This document shows positions 1 through 7,930 of a DNA stretch of 9,965 nt, piece after piece. Source of the stretch: Caldifarciminota bacterium. Lineage in GTDB: Bacteria > Hydrothermota > UBA3073 > NMUJ01. Under the pieces are notes generated by a model, which had not been told where the DNA came from, made no database searches, and saw nothing but the letters and a program-made list of their open reading frames with translations. The position numbers and the translations under genes were made by a program. Position 1 is the first letter of the stretch. Every line of letters begins with the position of its first letter. The stretch covers positions 1 to 9,965 of the forward strand of contig JAGGUB010000123.1 of NCBI GenBank assembly GCA_021158725.1, read 5' to 3'.

Positions 1-530
1 AGCTGGGTATAACCTATCTATTCACAAAGGGGGCTGTTAGGATAGTGCCTGAGCAGATGGAGGAGATAAAGAAGGCTATCGAGGAGAGTGAAGCACGTAT
101 ACGTGAGGATATAACCAGTGTTAAGCTTAGTGTTGATGAGGTGGAGAAGAAACTCGACACAATATTGGAGACGATGGTTACACCTGATGAGATACTGCAT
201 ATGTTGACGATACATTTTCCGTTCGGTAGTGCAGTGATACCGGATGAGGAGTATCCTAAGCTGTATGAGGCGTTACGTGTGATCAACAAGTACTATAAGG
301 GTAAAACGATAACAATTGAGGGGTATTGTGATGAGTTAGGTTCGGCAGAGTATAATCTTGAATTATCACGTAAGAGGGCGGAAGCTGTTAAGGCGTTCTT
401 CGTGGAAAATGGCATACCTGAGGAGCTGTTGGTTGTCGTGGCTAAAGGTGAGGAGGAGCTATTAAGCCACCGCACAGGGCCAGGTACAGCTGGTGTAGAG
501 AATCGACGAGTGGTGTTTATCGTTAAGTGA
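1..530 (+). CDS. OmpA-family outer-membrane protein, C-terminal part (5' end outside window)
   Basis: Likely anchors the outer membrane to peptidoglycan. The frame (first full codon at base 3) is open to the left edge, so this is the end of a longer gene. The first residues, LGITYLF, look like a closing beta-barrel strand ending in the aromatic residue typical of outer-membrane proteins. A charged heptad-rich linker follows (about bases 48-180; MEEIKKAIEESEARI and onward), likely a coiled coil. Then comes the OmpA C-terminal domain: a beta strand with FGSAVI, the GYCDELGS motif at base 321 (its Asp matches the peptidoglycan-contacting Asp of OmpA), YNLELSRKRAEAV with the conserved Arg, and a closing NRRVVFIV at base 501. 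It ends in TGA at 528-530, 7 bases before the next ATG, which suggests translational coupling. A GTG at 45 could start a soluble protein without a signal peptide, but the strand-like residues upstream argue for a partial gene. The OmpA domain is certain; the barrel is inferred from one strand. Confidence 0.88.
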   Translation, partial: LGITYLFTKGAVRIVPEQMEEIKKAIEESEARIREDITSVKLSVDEVEKKLDTILETMVTPDEILHMLTIHFPFGSAVIPDEEYPKLYEALRVINKYYKGKTITIEGYCDELGSAEYNLELSRKRAEAVKAFFVENGIPEELLVVVAKGEEELLSHRTGPGTAGVENRRVVFIVK

Positions 531-537
531 TGGGTTG

Positions 538-2223
538 ATGCCATTGCTGGGTATATGGGTTCTTTGGCAGCTGAATCATGACGAGTTTGGATATTATGTA
601 GATACGGTGGGGTTTGAATCCGTATGGATAGAGGTGGATACCACTAACTGTATAGAGCTTATGGGGTGGCAAAATACAGGGTTGATGGAGATATTGCCGG
701 GAGAGTTTTGGTTCTACGGGAGTGGGTTTGATAAAATTGCGATATGTTCAAATGGATGGGTAAGTTTTCAAGTGACAAGACCGAATCTTCCCGGAAGCTG
801 GCCAGATCCATATTTCCCATACACCATAGCGGGGTTTGTACAGGATGCGGGTGTTGAGCAGGCAACCATATGTTGGGATACCATAGGAAGTAAGCTGGTT
901 ATCGAATACGATATGCTGCCAGCGTTGGGTGGTGAGCTCAGGTTTGAAATCATAATAGATGTAGCCGATAGCACTATAACAATCGCATATAAGGAGCATG
1001 GGGTATATGACTGGTGTGGCTACCCGGGACCCGGTGGTTCAGGGACACAACCCATAGTTGGTATCGCAGGTGATACGATAGGGTTGGACATACCAGTGTA
1101 TGGGTTGATACACGACAGTACAGCGGTGAGGTTTTTCTATTATCCATATCCTGACATGGAGGTGGCTGAGCTCATATATCCTGGTGATAACTACATATGG
1201 CAGGTGAATGTACCCGAAAGTGTTGTGGTTAAGCTGAGCAATAACGGGCCACAGCAGCTGGATTGCTTATGGGTATGTATGAGCTTATATAGCGATAGGT
1301 ATATTGTATACAAGGATAGTGTACAGGTGAGGGGGATACCGGCAGGTGGTGTGGGGTATGCCAGATTCTATGGTATAATACCAGATGAGTTTGTTGATTA
1401 CGAGTTGCAGGTGACGTTGGGTGGGTGGCAGGATATGAAGCCATACAATGATACATTACGTGATAGGTTAAAGGCACCCGGTGGGTGTAATGATACACTG
1501 CAATACGATGATGGGCAGCTCACACATGGGGTGTATACAACCAATCCAGATGTGTGGTTAGGTGTAAGTTATGCGATAGGGGTCAACGTGTTATTGAAAT
1601 ATATAGCAGTATACATTATAAGCGAAGGCGATCCGGGGTTTGGTGAACCAGATTCCACACGTGACCCGATAGAGGTAGGTGTATGGTATCGGGTTGACGG
1701 TACGTGGGAGTTGTGGGGTAGTGAGCTACTGTTACGTGATACGGTAAGCCCGGGTTGGGTGTATTATATACCAGCAGGTAGTTTATGGGTAGATACCGTG
1801 CTTGTGGGGGTGAGGTTGAAAACAGATAAAGGTGGTGAAGCACTCGGTATGGACAATGCTACAGACTATCGTGGGGTGAAGTGGATAAAAGTTGGTGAAG
1901 ATAGCTGGCAGCAATCGAACTATGGGTATGGTGATCCAATGATACGACTTTATGTGTATAATCCTGAAGTTAGGACAATGGAAGAACCAATTGATAGGAT
2001 ATGCATCAGTAATCCAGCCAGTTACATTGAGATGCACAAGATAACATGCAACTCAGTTGATAAGCTTCTTGTGTATGATGTCACAGGTAGGCTTATAGAT
2101 GAAGTTAAGCCTACAGATAGAATGAGGGTGGGTGAGCACCTACCCTCTGGGGTATATTTTTTGGTGTTTAAGATGAGCGGTGATAAAAAGGAGGAAAAAG
2201 TTAAATGGATAAAGATACGTTGA
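538..2223 (+). CDS. Secreted multi-domain beta-sandwich protein with C-terminal sorting tail
   Basis: Extracellular protein of unknown function, 561 residues from the ATG at 538; a TTG at 535 is the only other in-frame start before the stop at 493-495. Domains by eye: residues 15-205, a beta-sandwich opening DEFGYYVD and carrying the FWFYGSGFDKIAICSNGW signature (from residue 57) common in secreted proteins of candidate phyla; 206-312, a CARDB/Ig-like domain (VVKLSNNGPQ); 317-475, a domain starting CNDTLQYDDG that recurs in the next two genes; 484-561, a short divergent type A sorting tail (KLLVYDVTGRLIDEV, LPSGVYFLVF, ending VKWIKIR). No catalytic motif is apparent. The N-terminus is odd: MPLLGIWVLWQ is hydrophobic but short and has no basic residue, so it is a poor signal peptide, and no good Shine-Dalgarno precedes it, which fits coupling to the upstream gene. 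The ORF is certain, secretion likely, function unknown. Confidence 0.85.
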   Translation: MPLLGIWVLWQLNHDEFGYYVDTVGFESVWIEVDTTNCIELMGWQNTGLMEILPGEFWFYGSGFDKIAICSNGWVSFQVTRPNLPGSWPDPYFPYTIAGFVQDAGVEQATICWDTIGSKLVIEYDMLPALGGELRFEIIIDVADSTITIAYKEHGVYDWCGYPGPGGSGTQPIVGIAGDTIGLDIPVYGLIHDSTAVRFFYYPYPDMEVAELIYPGDNYIWQVNVPESVVVKLSNNGPQQLDCLWVCMSLYSDRYIVYKDSVQVRGIPAGGVGYARFYGIIPDEFVDYELQVTLGGWQDMKPYNDTLRDRLKAPGGCNDTLQYDDGQLTHGVYTTNPDVWLGVSYAIGVNVLLKYIAVYIISEGDPGFGEPDSTRDPIEVGVWYRVDGTWELWGSELLLRDTVSPGWVYYIPAGSLWVDTVLVGVRLKTDKGGEALGMDNATDYRGVKWIKVGEDSWQQSNYGYGDPMIRLYVYNPEVRTMEEPIDRICISNPASYIEMHKITCNSVDKLLVYDVTGRLIDEVKPTDRMRVGEHLPSGVYFLVFKMSGDKKEEKVKWIKIR

Positions 2224-2231
2224 AAGGAGGT
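2223..2231 (+). promoter_or_regulatory. Ribosome binding site fixing the ATG at 2235
   Basis: AAAGGAGGT is a near-perfect complement of the 16S 3' end and lies 4-5 bases before the ATG at 2235. It begins on the last base of the preceding gene's stop codon. It favours the 2235 start over the in-frame ATG at 2205, which lies inside the upstream gene and would put ten mostly polar residues in front of the signal peptide. Confidence 0.85.
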
Positions 2232-2234
2232 AAT

Positions 2235-5225
2235 ATGTGGCGTAAAGCTATTATTTTGGTGGTTAGTGGCTGTTTTGTGTGGGGTTTATCACTGTATGCG
2301 GATAAGGATGTGACAGACGAGGTGGGTAGGATTGCACTCATAGGTACGACAATCGGGCAACCATCTATCGCCAAGAATGCTACAGATGTTAAAGGGTTAG
2401 GTGTAAGTAAGCGGTTCGTTAGGAGTAAGGCTGAAACTGTGATATTTGGGCCAGAGGATTTCTCTACGTGGTTACCAGAGGGATGGGACACTATTATCAA
2501 CAATACAGAGTGGACAGGGTCACATCCCTGTACGTGGGGACAGTTCACGGATTATTATCACTCTGAACCTGCATGTGCGGGGTTATGGTGGAGCTATAGC
2601 GATCAGGATGAGTGGTTGATATCACCAGAGATACCGCTGACCGGTGCGGCTTCAGGTATATACGTGTTGAGGTTCTGGACGTATGGGTACGAAGGGTCCA
2701 CCTATGGTGATCATTATTGGGTAGAAATATCAACCGACCATGGTGCTACATGGACACCGGTGTTCGATCTTGCAGACCTAACCGGTAATGCATGGAATGA
2801 ATGGGATTACCCATACGAGATAGATCTTAGCGAATATGCGGGTGATACGATCATGTTTGCGTTCCATGCGTGGGCAATAGGTGGATTATGGTATGCGTGG
2901 ATGGTAGACGATCCGGAGATATTTTATCCATCAGATTACGATGTTGCGGTGGTGACGATAAATTCACCTGCGGGATATGTGCAACCAGACATGGCGGTGA
3001 CACCAAGTGTAACCGTACAGAATCTGGGTGGTATGACGGTGACGTTTGATGTGGGGTTTGAGATATACGATGCAGAGGGTAATCAGATATACTCATCAAC
3101 CGCTACGGTTACGGATCTGGCGTATGGTGAGACACAGGAGGTGACGTTTGCACCTGACTGGACACCACCAGCTGAAGGTAGCTACACAGCGGTTGCATAT
3201 ACGATGTTGGAAGGTGATGAGGATCCAACCAACGATACACTGACTGCGCCGTTTGAGGTTACTACGATGTGGGTTGATACACTCTTCTATGATGATGGTA
3301 CGGTTGCGAATGCGGGTGCATTTTATGACGAGGGTAATGGGTTTGGGTACAAGTTTACACCCGAAGCGGGTCAATATCCCGTACAGGTTAATGGCGTATT
3401 GCTATACTTCTACGAGGGATGGCCGGATCCAGGTGGTGACCGGTTTCGTGTGATGATATGTGATGACGATGGCCCGGATGGTGCACCTGGTACAAAAGTT
3501 TATGTATCACCTGTTATAAGTGGTGCAACCACAGGGGCATGGAACTATGTGGATCTCTCAGGTCAATACATTGGGTTTGAAGATGGTAGCTTCTACGTGT
3601 TTTATATACAGGTGGGTGATTACCCTAACTGTTTGGGGTTATGTGCTGATGGTGCGATCAACACACCGTACGGCTATGCGTGGGAATACTTTGCAGATGA
3701 AGATAGCTTTGCAGTGGATGACCTATCATGGATAGGCGGTGATTGGTTACTACGTGCGGAGATAGTACCGTACGTACCGCCAGCAATAGAGGTGGCAATG
3801 CATAACATAATAGCACCTGTGGGTATGTATGAGCTGGGTGAAACATTCGTACCTGTGGTTAAGATAAGGAATATAGGGACGGAAACCGTAAGCCCAACGT
3901 GTGGGTTTGTTATCCCAGATATATATTCGGAAGAGGTTACTGTAACAGTGGCAGGTGGTGAGATAGTTGAAGTTACCTTCCCTGAGGGTACATTTGAGGC
4001 CGCAGGTACGTATTATCCATACGCGTATGTGTATGTGGAAGGTGACGAGAATCCAGCCAATGACACGATGTATGGTGAACCAGTAGTTGTGTTACCACCG
4101 TTGGGGTATGAGGAAGGGTTTGAAGCTGCGGTTATACCACCACCGGCATGGCAACAGTATATACTTGGTGATCCGACATCACCCGGCTGGCAAGTATACA
4201 CAGGGACGGAAGATTGGACAGGAGTGGAGACACCACCTATAGAGGGGAGCTATGCCGTTGGACATAATGATGATGACCTGTCAACCTCGGCAGAGGATTG
4301 GTTAGTTACACCGTTGCTTAATGTAGATGCGGGTGCGAGGCTTACATTCTACCATATGACCAACTACGCACCGAGTTGGACTGAATATCGTGGTGTGTGG
4401 GTATCCACCGGGTCGCGTGATCCCGCAGATGGTGACTATGTTGAGGTACTGGATATGAGTGGTATGGCATCGGACGAGGAATGGTCGCTTGTTGATGTAG
4501 ATCTATCACCATATGAGGGGCAATCAGTCTATGTGGGGTTCAAATATGTGGGTGATTTTGCGGATGAGTGGTTCATTGATGGAGTGAAAGGATACGGGCT
4601 GACGATTGGTGAGATGCCATGGGATGTGTCGATACCTACACCAGAGATTGAGGGTGTAGAAGCTGCTACTGAGGGGACAGCTATCTCTATGGGGGTGGAG
4701 GTATACAACTCAAGTATGAGCCCGGAGCCAACTGATCTACGTGCTATAATAAGAGTGATTTATGAGCCCACGGGTGCGATAGTGTTTAACGACTTTCGTG
4801 ATGTGACAATCAATCCGGGTGAATCACGAACCGTATATTTCGATGAGTGGGTGCCAATCCAACCCGGTAACTACATAGGTAATGTGGTGCTACAAACGGG
4901 GATGGATCCTAATCTTTCCAATAATATGCTGGTGGATACGTTTACTGTAGCGGATAAGTTGGGTGTGGCTGAACTACCTAACCGATATGAGATTAACGTG
5001 AAGACGGTTAACATGGGGCAGGTGCGGTTCAGCTATGCATTACCGAATGCGGGTGATGTGCAGCTCACCATACATGATGCTATGGGACGTAAGGTGTATG
5101 AGTTGACTCAGTACATGGATGCAGGCTATGGTGAGATAGGGGTTGAACTCAACTCAGGTATATACTTTTATAGGTATGTAGCAGGTAAATATGTGAAAGC
5201 AGGTAAAATCATTGTATTAGAGTAA
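2235..5225 (+). CDS. Secreted choice-of-anchor J / CARDB protein with sorting tail (996 aa)
   Basis: Probable surface adhesin or extracellular binding protein. A classic signal peptide occupies residues 1-22 (MWRK, then hydrophobic AIILVVSGCFVWGLSLYA). Domains by eye: 69-230, J domain (cleaved-adhesin type: LPEGW, DEWLISP, STDHGATW, LSEYAGDTI, VDD); 232-344, CARDB (VTVQNLGG, GDEDPTNDT); 346-516, YDDG domain (DTLFYDDG); 517-622, CARDB (GDENPANDT); 623-789, second J domain (EDWLVTPLL, STGSRDPADGDYVE, DEWFIDG); 794-905, CARDB-like; 906-996, sorting tail (TIHDAMGRKVYEL, NSGIYFYRYVAGKYV, KAGKIIVLE). It is acidic and rich in Trp, Tyr, Asp and Gly, and no protease motif is visible. Its start (ATGTGGCGTAAA) is identical to that of the next gene. 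The second J domain is about 76% identical to that of the next gene, while its tail is clearly diverged from the tails of the two following genes. Ends in TAA, 9 bases before the next ATG. Confidence 0.92.
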   Translation: MWRKAIILVVSGCFVWGLSLYADKDVTDEVGRIALIGTTIGQPSIAKNATDVKGLGVSKRFVRSKAETVIFGPEDFSTWLPEGWDTIINNTEWTGSHPCTWGQFTDYYHSEPACAGLWWSYSDQDEWLISPEIPLTGAASGIYVLRFWTYGYEGSTYGDHYWVEISTDHGATWTPVFDLADLTGNAWNEWDYPYEIDLSEYAGDTIMFAFHAWAIGGLWYAWMVDDPEIFYPSDYDVAVVTINSPAGYVQPDMAVTPSVTVQNLGGMTVTFDVGFEIYDAEGNQIYSSTATVTDLAYGETQEVTFAPDWTPPAEGSYTAVAYTMLEGDEDPTNDTLTAPFEVTTMWVDTLFYDDGTVANAGAFYDEGNGFGYKFTPEAGQYPVQVNGVLLYFYEGWPDPGGDRFRVMICDDDGPDGAPGTKVYVSPVISGATTGAWNYVDLSGQYIGFEDGSFYVFYIQVGDYPNCLGLCADGAINTPYGYAWEYFADEDSFAVDDLSWIGGDWLLRAEIVPYVPPAIEVAMHNIIAPVGMYELGETFVPVVKIRNIGTETVSPTCGFVIPDIYSEEVTVTVAGGEIVEVTFPEGTFEAAGTYYPYAYVYVEGDENPANDTMYGEPVVVLPPLGYEEGFEAAVIPPPAWQQYILGDPTSPGWQVYTGTEDWTGVETPPIEGSYAVGHNDDDLSTSAEDWLVTPLLNVDAGARLTFYHMTNYAPSWTEYRGVWVSTGSRDPADGDYVEVLDMSGMASDEEWSLVDVDLSPYEGQSVYVGFKYVGDFADEWFIDGVKGYGLTIGEMPWDVSIPTPEIEGVEAATEGTAISMGVEVYNSSMSPEPTDLRAIIRVIYEPTGAIVFNDFRDVTINPGESRTVYFDEWVPIQPGNYIGNVVLQTGMDPNLSNNMLVDTFTVADKLGVAELPNRYEINVKTVNMGQVRFSYALPNAGDVQLTIHDAMGRKVYELTQYMDAGYGEIGVELNSGIYFYRYVAGKYVKAGKIIVLE
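4101..4601 (+). repeat. Duplicated J-domain module, copy 1
   Basis: This 501-base stretch encodes residues 623-789 and matches 6762-7265 in the next gene, with about 127 of 167 residues identical by hand count and one codon of length difference. The core at 4149-4220 matches 6810-6881 with 5 differences in 72 bases. The offset of 2661 bases keeps reading phase. Confidence 0.85.
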
Positions 5226-5230
5226 GGGGG
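5224..5230 (+). promoter_or_regulatory. Ribosome binding site for the gene starting at 5235
   Basis: AAGGGGG overlaps the TAA stop of the preceding gene and sits 4 bases before the ATG at 5235. It is weaker than the site at 2223 because the core AGGAGG is replaced by GGGGG. The stop/RBS overlap suggests coupled translation. Confidence 0.65.
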
Positions 5231-5234
5231 TAAA

Positions 5235-7907
5235 ATGTGGCGTAAAATTATAGCTATAGTGATGGGGTTGACCCTATGTGGTGCGACTTTAGCGTATGTG
5301 GGTGATATCAAGGATGCGATATTGAAACCCGACAAGGTAGAGCCTGCGGTTAGGGTGCCTAAGGTTAAAGAGGGTACAGTACCCGTGTATCCAGGTAGTG
5401 AGCTGCTTGGTGTGAAAGGTACTGAGTACGACCTGCATTACGATGGACCTGCTTGGTGTTGGGTAGGTGTCTCGGGGTGGCCAGTACATACAGCGATTAG
5501 GTTGACACCTGATGAGCTTGCTCCATATGCGGGGCAGGAGATTGTTGCGGTACTGTTTGCTATCGGAGATGAGATTGATACTGCGATCGTCAAGCTGTAT
5601 CTTGGTGATGATATAGTTAATGACACGATTAGGGGGCCACGTGAACAGATACTTGAGGATACAATCATAGGGTTACATCGTGGTGTATGGCATAGGGTGG
5701 ATCTATCCACACCGTATGTGATTACGGGGGTTGAAACACTATGGGTGGCAGTGAGGTGGTTCTCGACCGCTGACCAGTATCCAGTGCGATGGGATTGGGG
5801 GCCAGCAGTACCATACAAAGGGGATTGGTTCTCATGGGATGGTACACCAGGTAGTTGGTTCGAGACACGGCTGACGGGATGGGGTGATTGGGCTAATGCA
5901 AACATGAACATACGTGCGGTGGTAGATGTCGAAGGTGTTGAACTGATAAGTGAAGGGTTCGAATCCGGTATGCCAGAGGGATGGACGGTGCTCAACCTGG
6001 GTGATGACACTGAGGGTAACACATGGACGATAACAGGCTATAACGTACATACGGGTGATAGCGCTGTAGTATGTGAATATGGTGCATCGGGTGAGTTCCA
6101 AGATGAATGGATGATAACACCTGTGGTGAGCATACCCGTAGGTGCTACGGTGACACTGGAGTTCTATCATGATATGATGGCTTGGTCATGGGATACTGAT
6201 CCTAACTACGTGAGGATAGGTACTGATCCTACGGATACAGGTACGTTTACGGTGGTGTGGGATTACTATTACGATGATGGTGATCCCGATCCTGACTGGG
6301 AGGCACCTGTGGTTATCGACCTATCTGCATATGCTGGACAAGACATATGTATTGCATGGCAATATAGATCGACATGGGGTGAAGACTGGTACGTTGATGA
6401 TATAAAGGTGAAAAGTATGCCACCTGTGCCACACGATGTGAGAGTAGTCGATATCCTCGGTGTACCCGACATGATCACGGTGGGGGATTCAATCCTACCA
6501 TCGGTGATCGTTGAAAATCTCACAACGAATGACGAATATGGTATATTGAGGATATGGACTGAACCACATGCGGAGGCGAGCCCATATTATGATAACTGGT
6601 TCTGGCCACTTTATGGGCAGCAGGTTGATACCATACAGAATTACGAGTATATAACGTTCAATACACCAGGTACATATAAGGTGGTGGCATACGTTGACCT
6701 CGGTGGTGATATGATTGCTGAGAATGATAGGCTGGATAAGGAGATAGTGGTGACACCACCACTTACTTACGAGGAGGGGTTTGAGACTGCAGTTATACCG
6801 CCACCTGATTGGCAACAGTATATACTTGGTGACCCGACATCACCCGGCTGGCGAGTATATACAGGGATGGAGGATTGGACATTCGTGGATGTGCCACCCA
6901 TAGAGGGTAATTATGCTGTTGCACACAATGATGATAACTTGGACTATGAAGCTGAGGACTGGTTGGTCACACCGTTACTGGCGATAGGTGATGCACCGGC
7001 GTATCTGATGTTCTACCATATGACTAACTACGCACCGGGGTTCACTGAATATCGTGGTGTGTGGATATCCACTGGCTCACCCAATCCAGCAGATGGCGAT
7101 TATGTGGAGTTGCTCGATATGAGTGATATCGCATCAGATGAGGAGTGGAGCCCTGTAATTATTGACCTATCAGGATATGCGAACGATACGGTTTATATAG
7201 GGTTCAAATATGTAGGGGATTGGGCGGATGAGTGGTTCATAGATGGGTTCGCAGGCTACGGTATAAGCTATGCGGTGAGGCCATACGATTTTGCTGTGAT
7301 GAGGTTAGCCAACATCGTCGATGGACAGGAGTTACCAGTGGGTAGTACACAGAACATAGGTGTGGTGGTACAGAACCCGGTCATAACCGGTGGTGGGCCA
7401 GCAGATATGAGGTTAACCTGCAGGATAGTACGTGATGTGGATGGTGCAATAGTGTTTAATAAGCACAGAGATATATTCGATTTCCCGATGGGTGTGGATA
7501 CGATATGGTTCAATGATTGGACGCCTGTCGAACCTGGTGGATATACGATCAATATTGTTGTGAATGTTGGAGAGGGGGTGGATCCCAACCTCATGAATAA
7601 TATGCTTACAGTTAATGTGACAGCCGGTGCGAAGATGGGTGAACAGGAGGTGACGAGATTCTTCTTCCATGGGCCAACACCCAACCCGGCTGCGGGGACG
7701 AGTGTGATAGAGTTTGGGCTACCAACGGCTACACGGGTGGAGTTTAGGTTGGTAGATGTAGCTGGACGTACCGTACGTGAGGTGAAGGAAACCATGGCAC
7801 CGGGTGTACATACGATAACCTTGGATAACCTTGCAACTGGTGTGTATTTCTACAGGTTTAGTGCAGGTACATACGTAAGTGGTGGTAAGCTTGTAGTTGT
7901 TAGATAG
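5235..7907 (+). CDS. Secreted choice-of-anchor J / CARDB protein with sorting tail (890 aa)
   Basis: Paralogue of the preceding gene, probably surface-exposed and non-enzymatic. The signal peptide is residues 1-20 (MWRKIIAIVMGLTLCGATLA), followed by a linker to about 62. Domains by eye: 63-231, YDDG-type domain (EYDLHYDG); 236-396, J domain (SEGFESGMPEGW, QDEWMITPVV, LSAYAGQDI, DWYVDDIKV); 399-508, CARDB (IVENLTTN, PGTYKVVAYV); 510-677, J domain (EEGFETAVIPPPDW, STGSPNPADGDYVE, DEWFIDG) nearly matching residues 623-789 of the previous protein; 680-797, CARDB-like (IGVVVQNP, GVDTIWFNDW); 798-890, type A sorting tail (GPTPNPAAG, RLVDVAGRTVREV, LATGVYFYRFSAG, GGKLVVVR). The tail is the cleanest family match in the window and is nearly copied at the end of the next gene. 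No HExxH, Ser-protease or sugar-hydrolase motif is seen. Ends in TAG, 23 bases before the next ATG, with no terminator-like hairpin between. Confidence 0.93.
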   Translation: MWRKIIAIVMGLTLCGATLAYVGDIKDAILKPDKVEPAVRVPKVKEGTVPVYPGSELLGVKGTEYDLHYDGPAWCWVGVSGWPVHTAIRLTPDELAPYAGQEIVAVLFAIGDEIDTAIVKLYLGDDIVNDTIRGPREQILEDTIIGLHRGVWHRVDLSTPYVITGVETLWVAVRWFSTADQYPVRWDWGPAVPYKGDWFSWDGTPGSWFETRLTGWGDWANANMNIRAVVDVEGVELISEGFESGMPEGWTVLNLGDDTEGNTWTITGYNVHTGDSAVVCEYGASGEFQDEWMITPVVSIPVGATVTLEFYHDMMAWSWDTDPNYVRIGTDPTDTGTFTVVWDYYYDDGDPDPDWEAPVVIDLSAYAGQDICIAWQYRSTWGEDWYVDDIKVKSMPPVPHDVRVVDILGVPDMITVGDSILPSVIVENLTTNDEYGILRIWTEPHAEASPYYDNWFWPLYGQQVDTIQNYEYITFNTPGTYKVVAYVDLGGDMIAENDRLDKEIVVTPPLTYEEGFETAVIPPPDWQQYILGDPTSPGWRVYTGMEDWTFVDVPPIEGNYAVAHNDDNLDYEAEDWLVTPLLAIGDAPAYLMFYHMTNYAPGFTEYRGVWISTGSPNPADGDYVELLDMSDIASDEEWSPVIIDLSGYANDTVYIGFKYVGDWADEWFIDGFAGYGISYAVRPYDFAVMRLANIVDGQELPVGSTQNIGVVVQNPVITGGGPADMRLTCRIVRDVDGAIVFNKHRDIFDFPMGVDTIWFNDWTPVEPGGYTINIVVNVGEGVDPNLMNNMLTVNVTAGAKMGEQEVTRFFFHGPTPNPAAGTSVIEFGLPTATRVEFRLVDVAGRTVREVKETMAPGVHTITLDNLATGVYFYRFSAGTYVSGGKLVVVR
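6762..7265 (+). repeat. Duplicated J-domain module, copy 2
   Basis: This 504-base partner of 4101-4601 encodes residues 510-677. The longest conserved patches lie around the YILGDPTSPGW segment (6810-6881) and the FYHMTNYAP...TEYRGVW segment. The N- and C-terminal borders coincide with domain boundaries. Confidence 0.85.
7626..7869 (+). repeat. Sorting-tail cassette, copy 1
   Basis: This 244-base stretch covers most of the C-terminal sorting tail. It aligns without gaps to 9722-9965, with 14 differences by hand count (about 94% identity). The first 62 bases are identical, including silent positions. The remaining 38 bases of this gene have no counterpart only because the window ends. Confidence 0.93.
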
Positions 7908-7916
7908 ATTTGGAAT

Positions 7917-7925
7917 AAAAAGGAG
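7917..7925 (+). promoter_or_regulatory. Ribosome binding site for the gene starting at 7931
   Basis: AAAAAGGAG precedes the ATG at 7931 with a 5-base spacer. It sits in the longest intergenic gap of the window (23 bases), which is A-rich and shows neither a hairpin nor a promoter-like pair of boxes. Confidence 0.75.
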
Positions 7926-7930
7926 ATAAT

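Noticed and set aside
45..47. GTG as the start of a free-standing soluble OmpA-domain protein
   Set aside because: The frame is open to the window edge, the upstream residues resemble a beta-barrel strand, and a start at 45 would leave a periplasmic domain without an export signal.
2205..2234. Ten-codon N-terminal extension of the third gene starting at ATG 2205
   Set aside because: The strong ribosome binding site at 2223-2231 and the MWRK signal peptide shared with the next gene place the start at 2235.
3253..3735. Plus-strand overlapping frames at 3253-3453 and 3520-3735
   Set aside because: They are out-of-frame shadows inside the J/CARDB gene, with no ribosome binding site or recognisable domain.
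3765..3777. Palindromic GTACCGTACGTAC as a possible operator
   Set aside because: It lies inside a coding region within the YDDG domain. GTAC is common throughout the window as a by-product of Val, Tyr and Thr codon use.
5438..6022. Minus-strand open frame of 194 codons
   Set aside because: It is a shadow of the plus-strand gene at 5235-7907. Low-complexity Ser/Pro/Thr translation and no start context.
7908..7930. Possible terminator or promoter in the largest intergenic gap
   Set aside because: There are only 23 A-rich bases, no inverted repeat, and most of the gap is the ribosome binding site.
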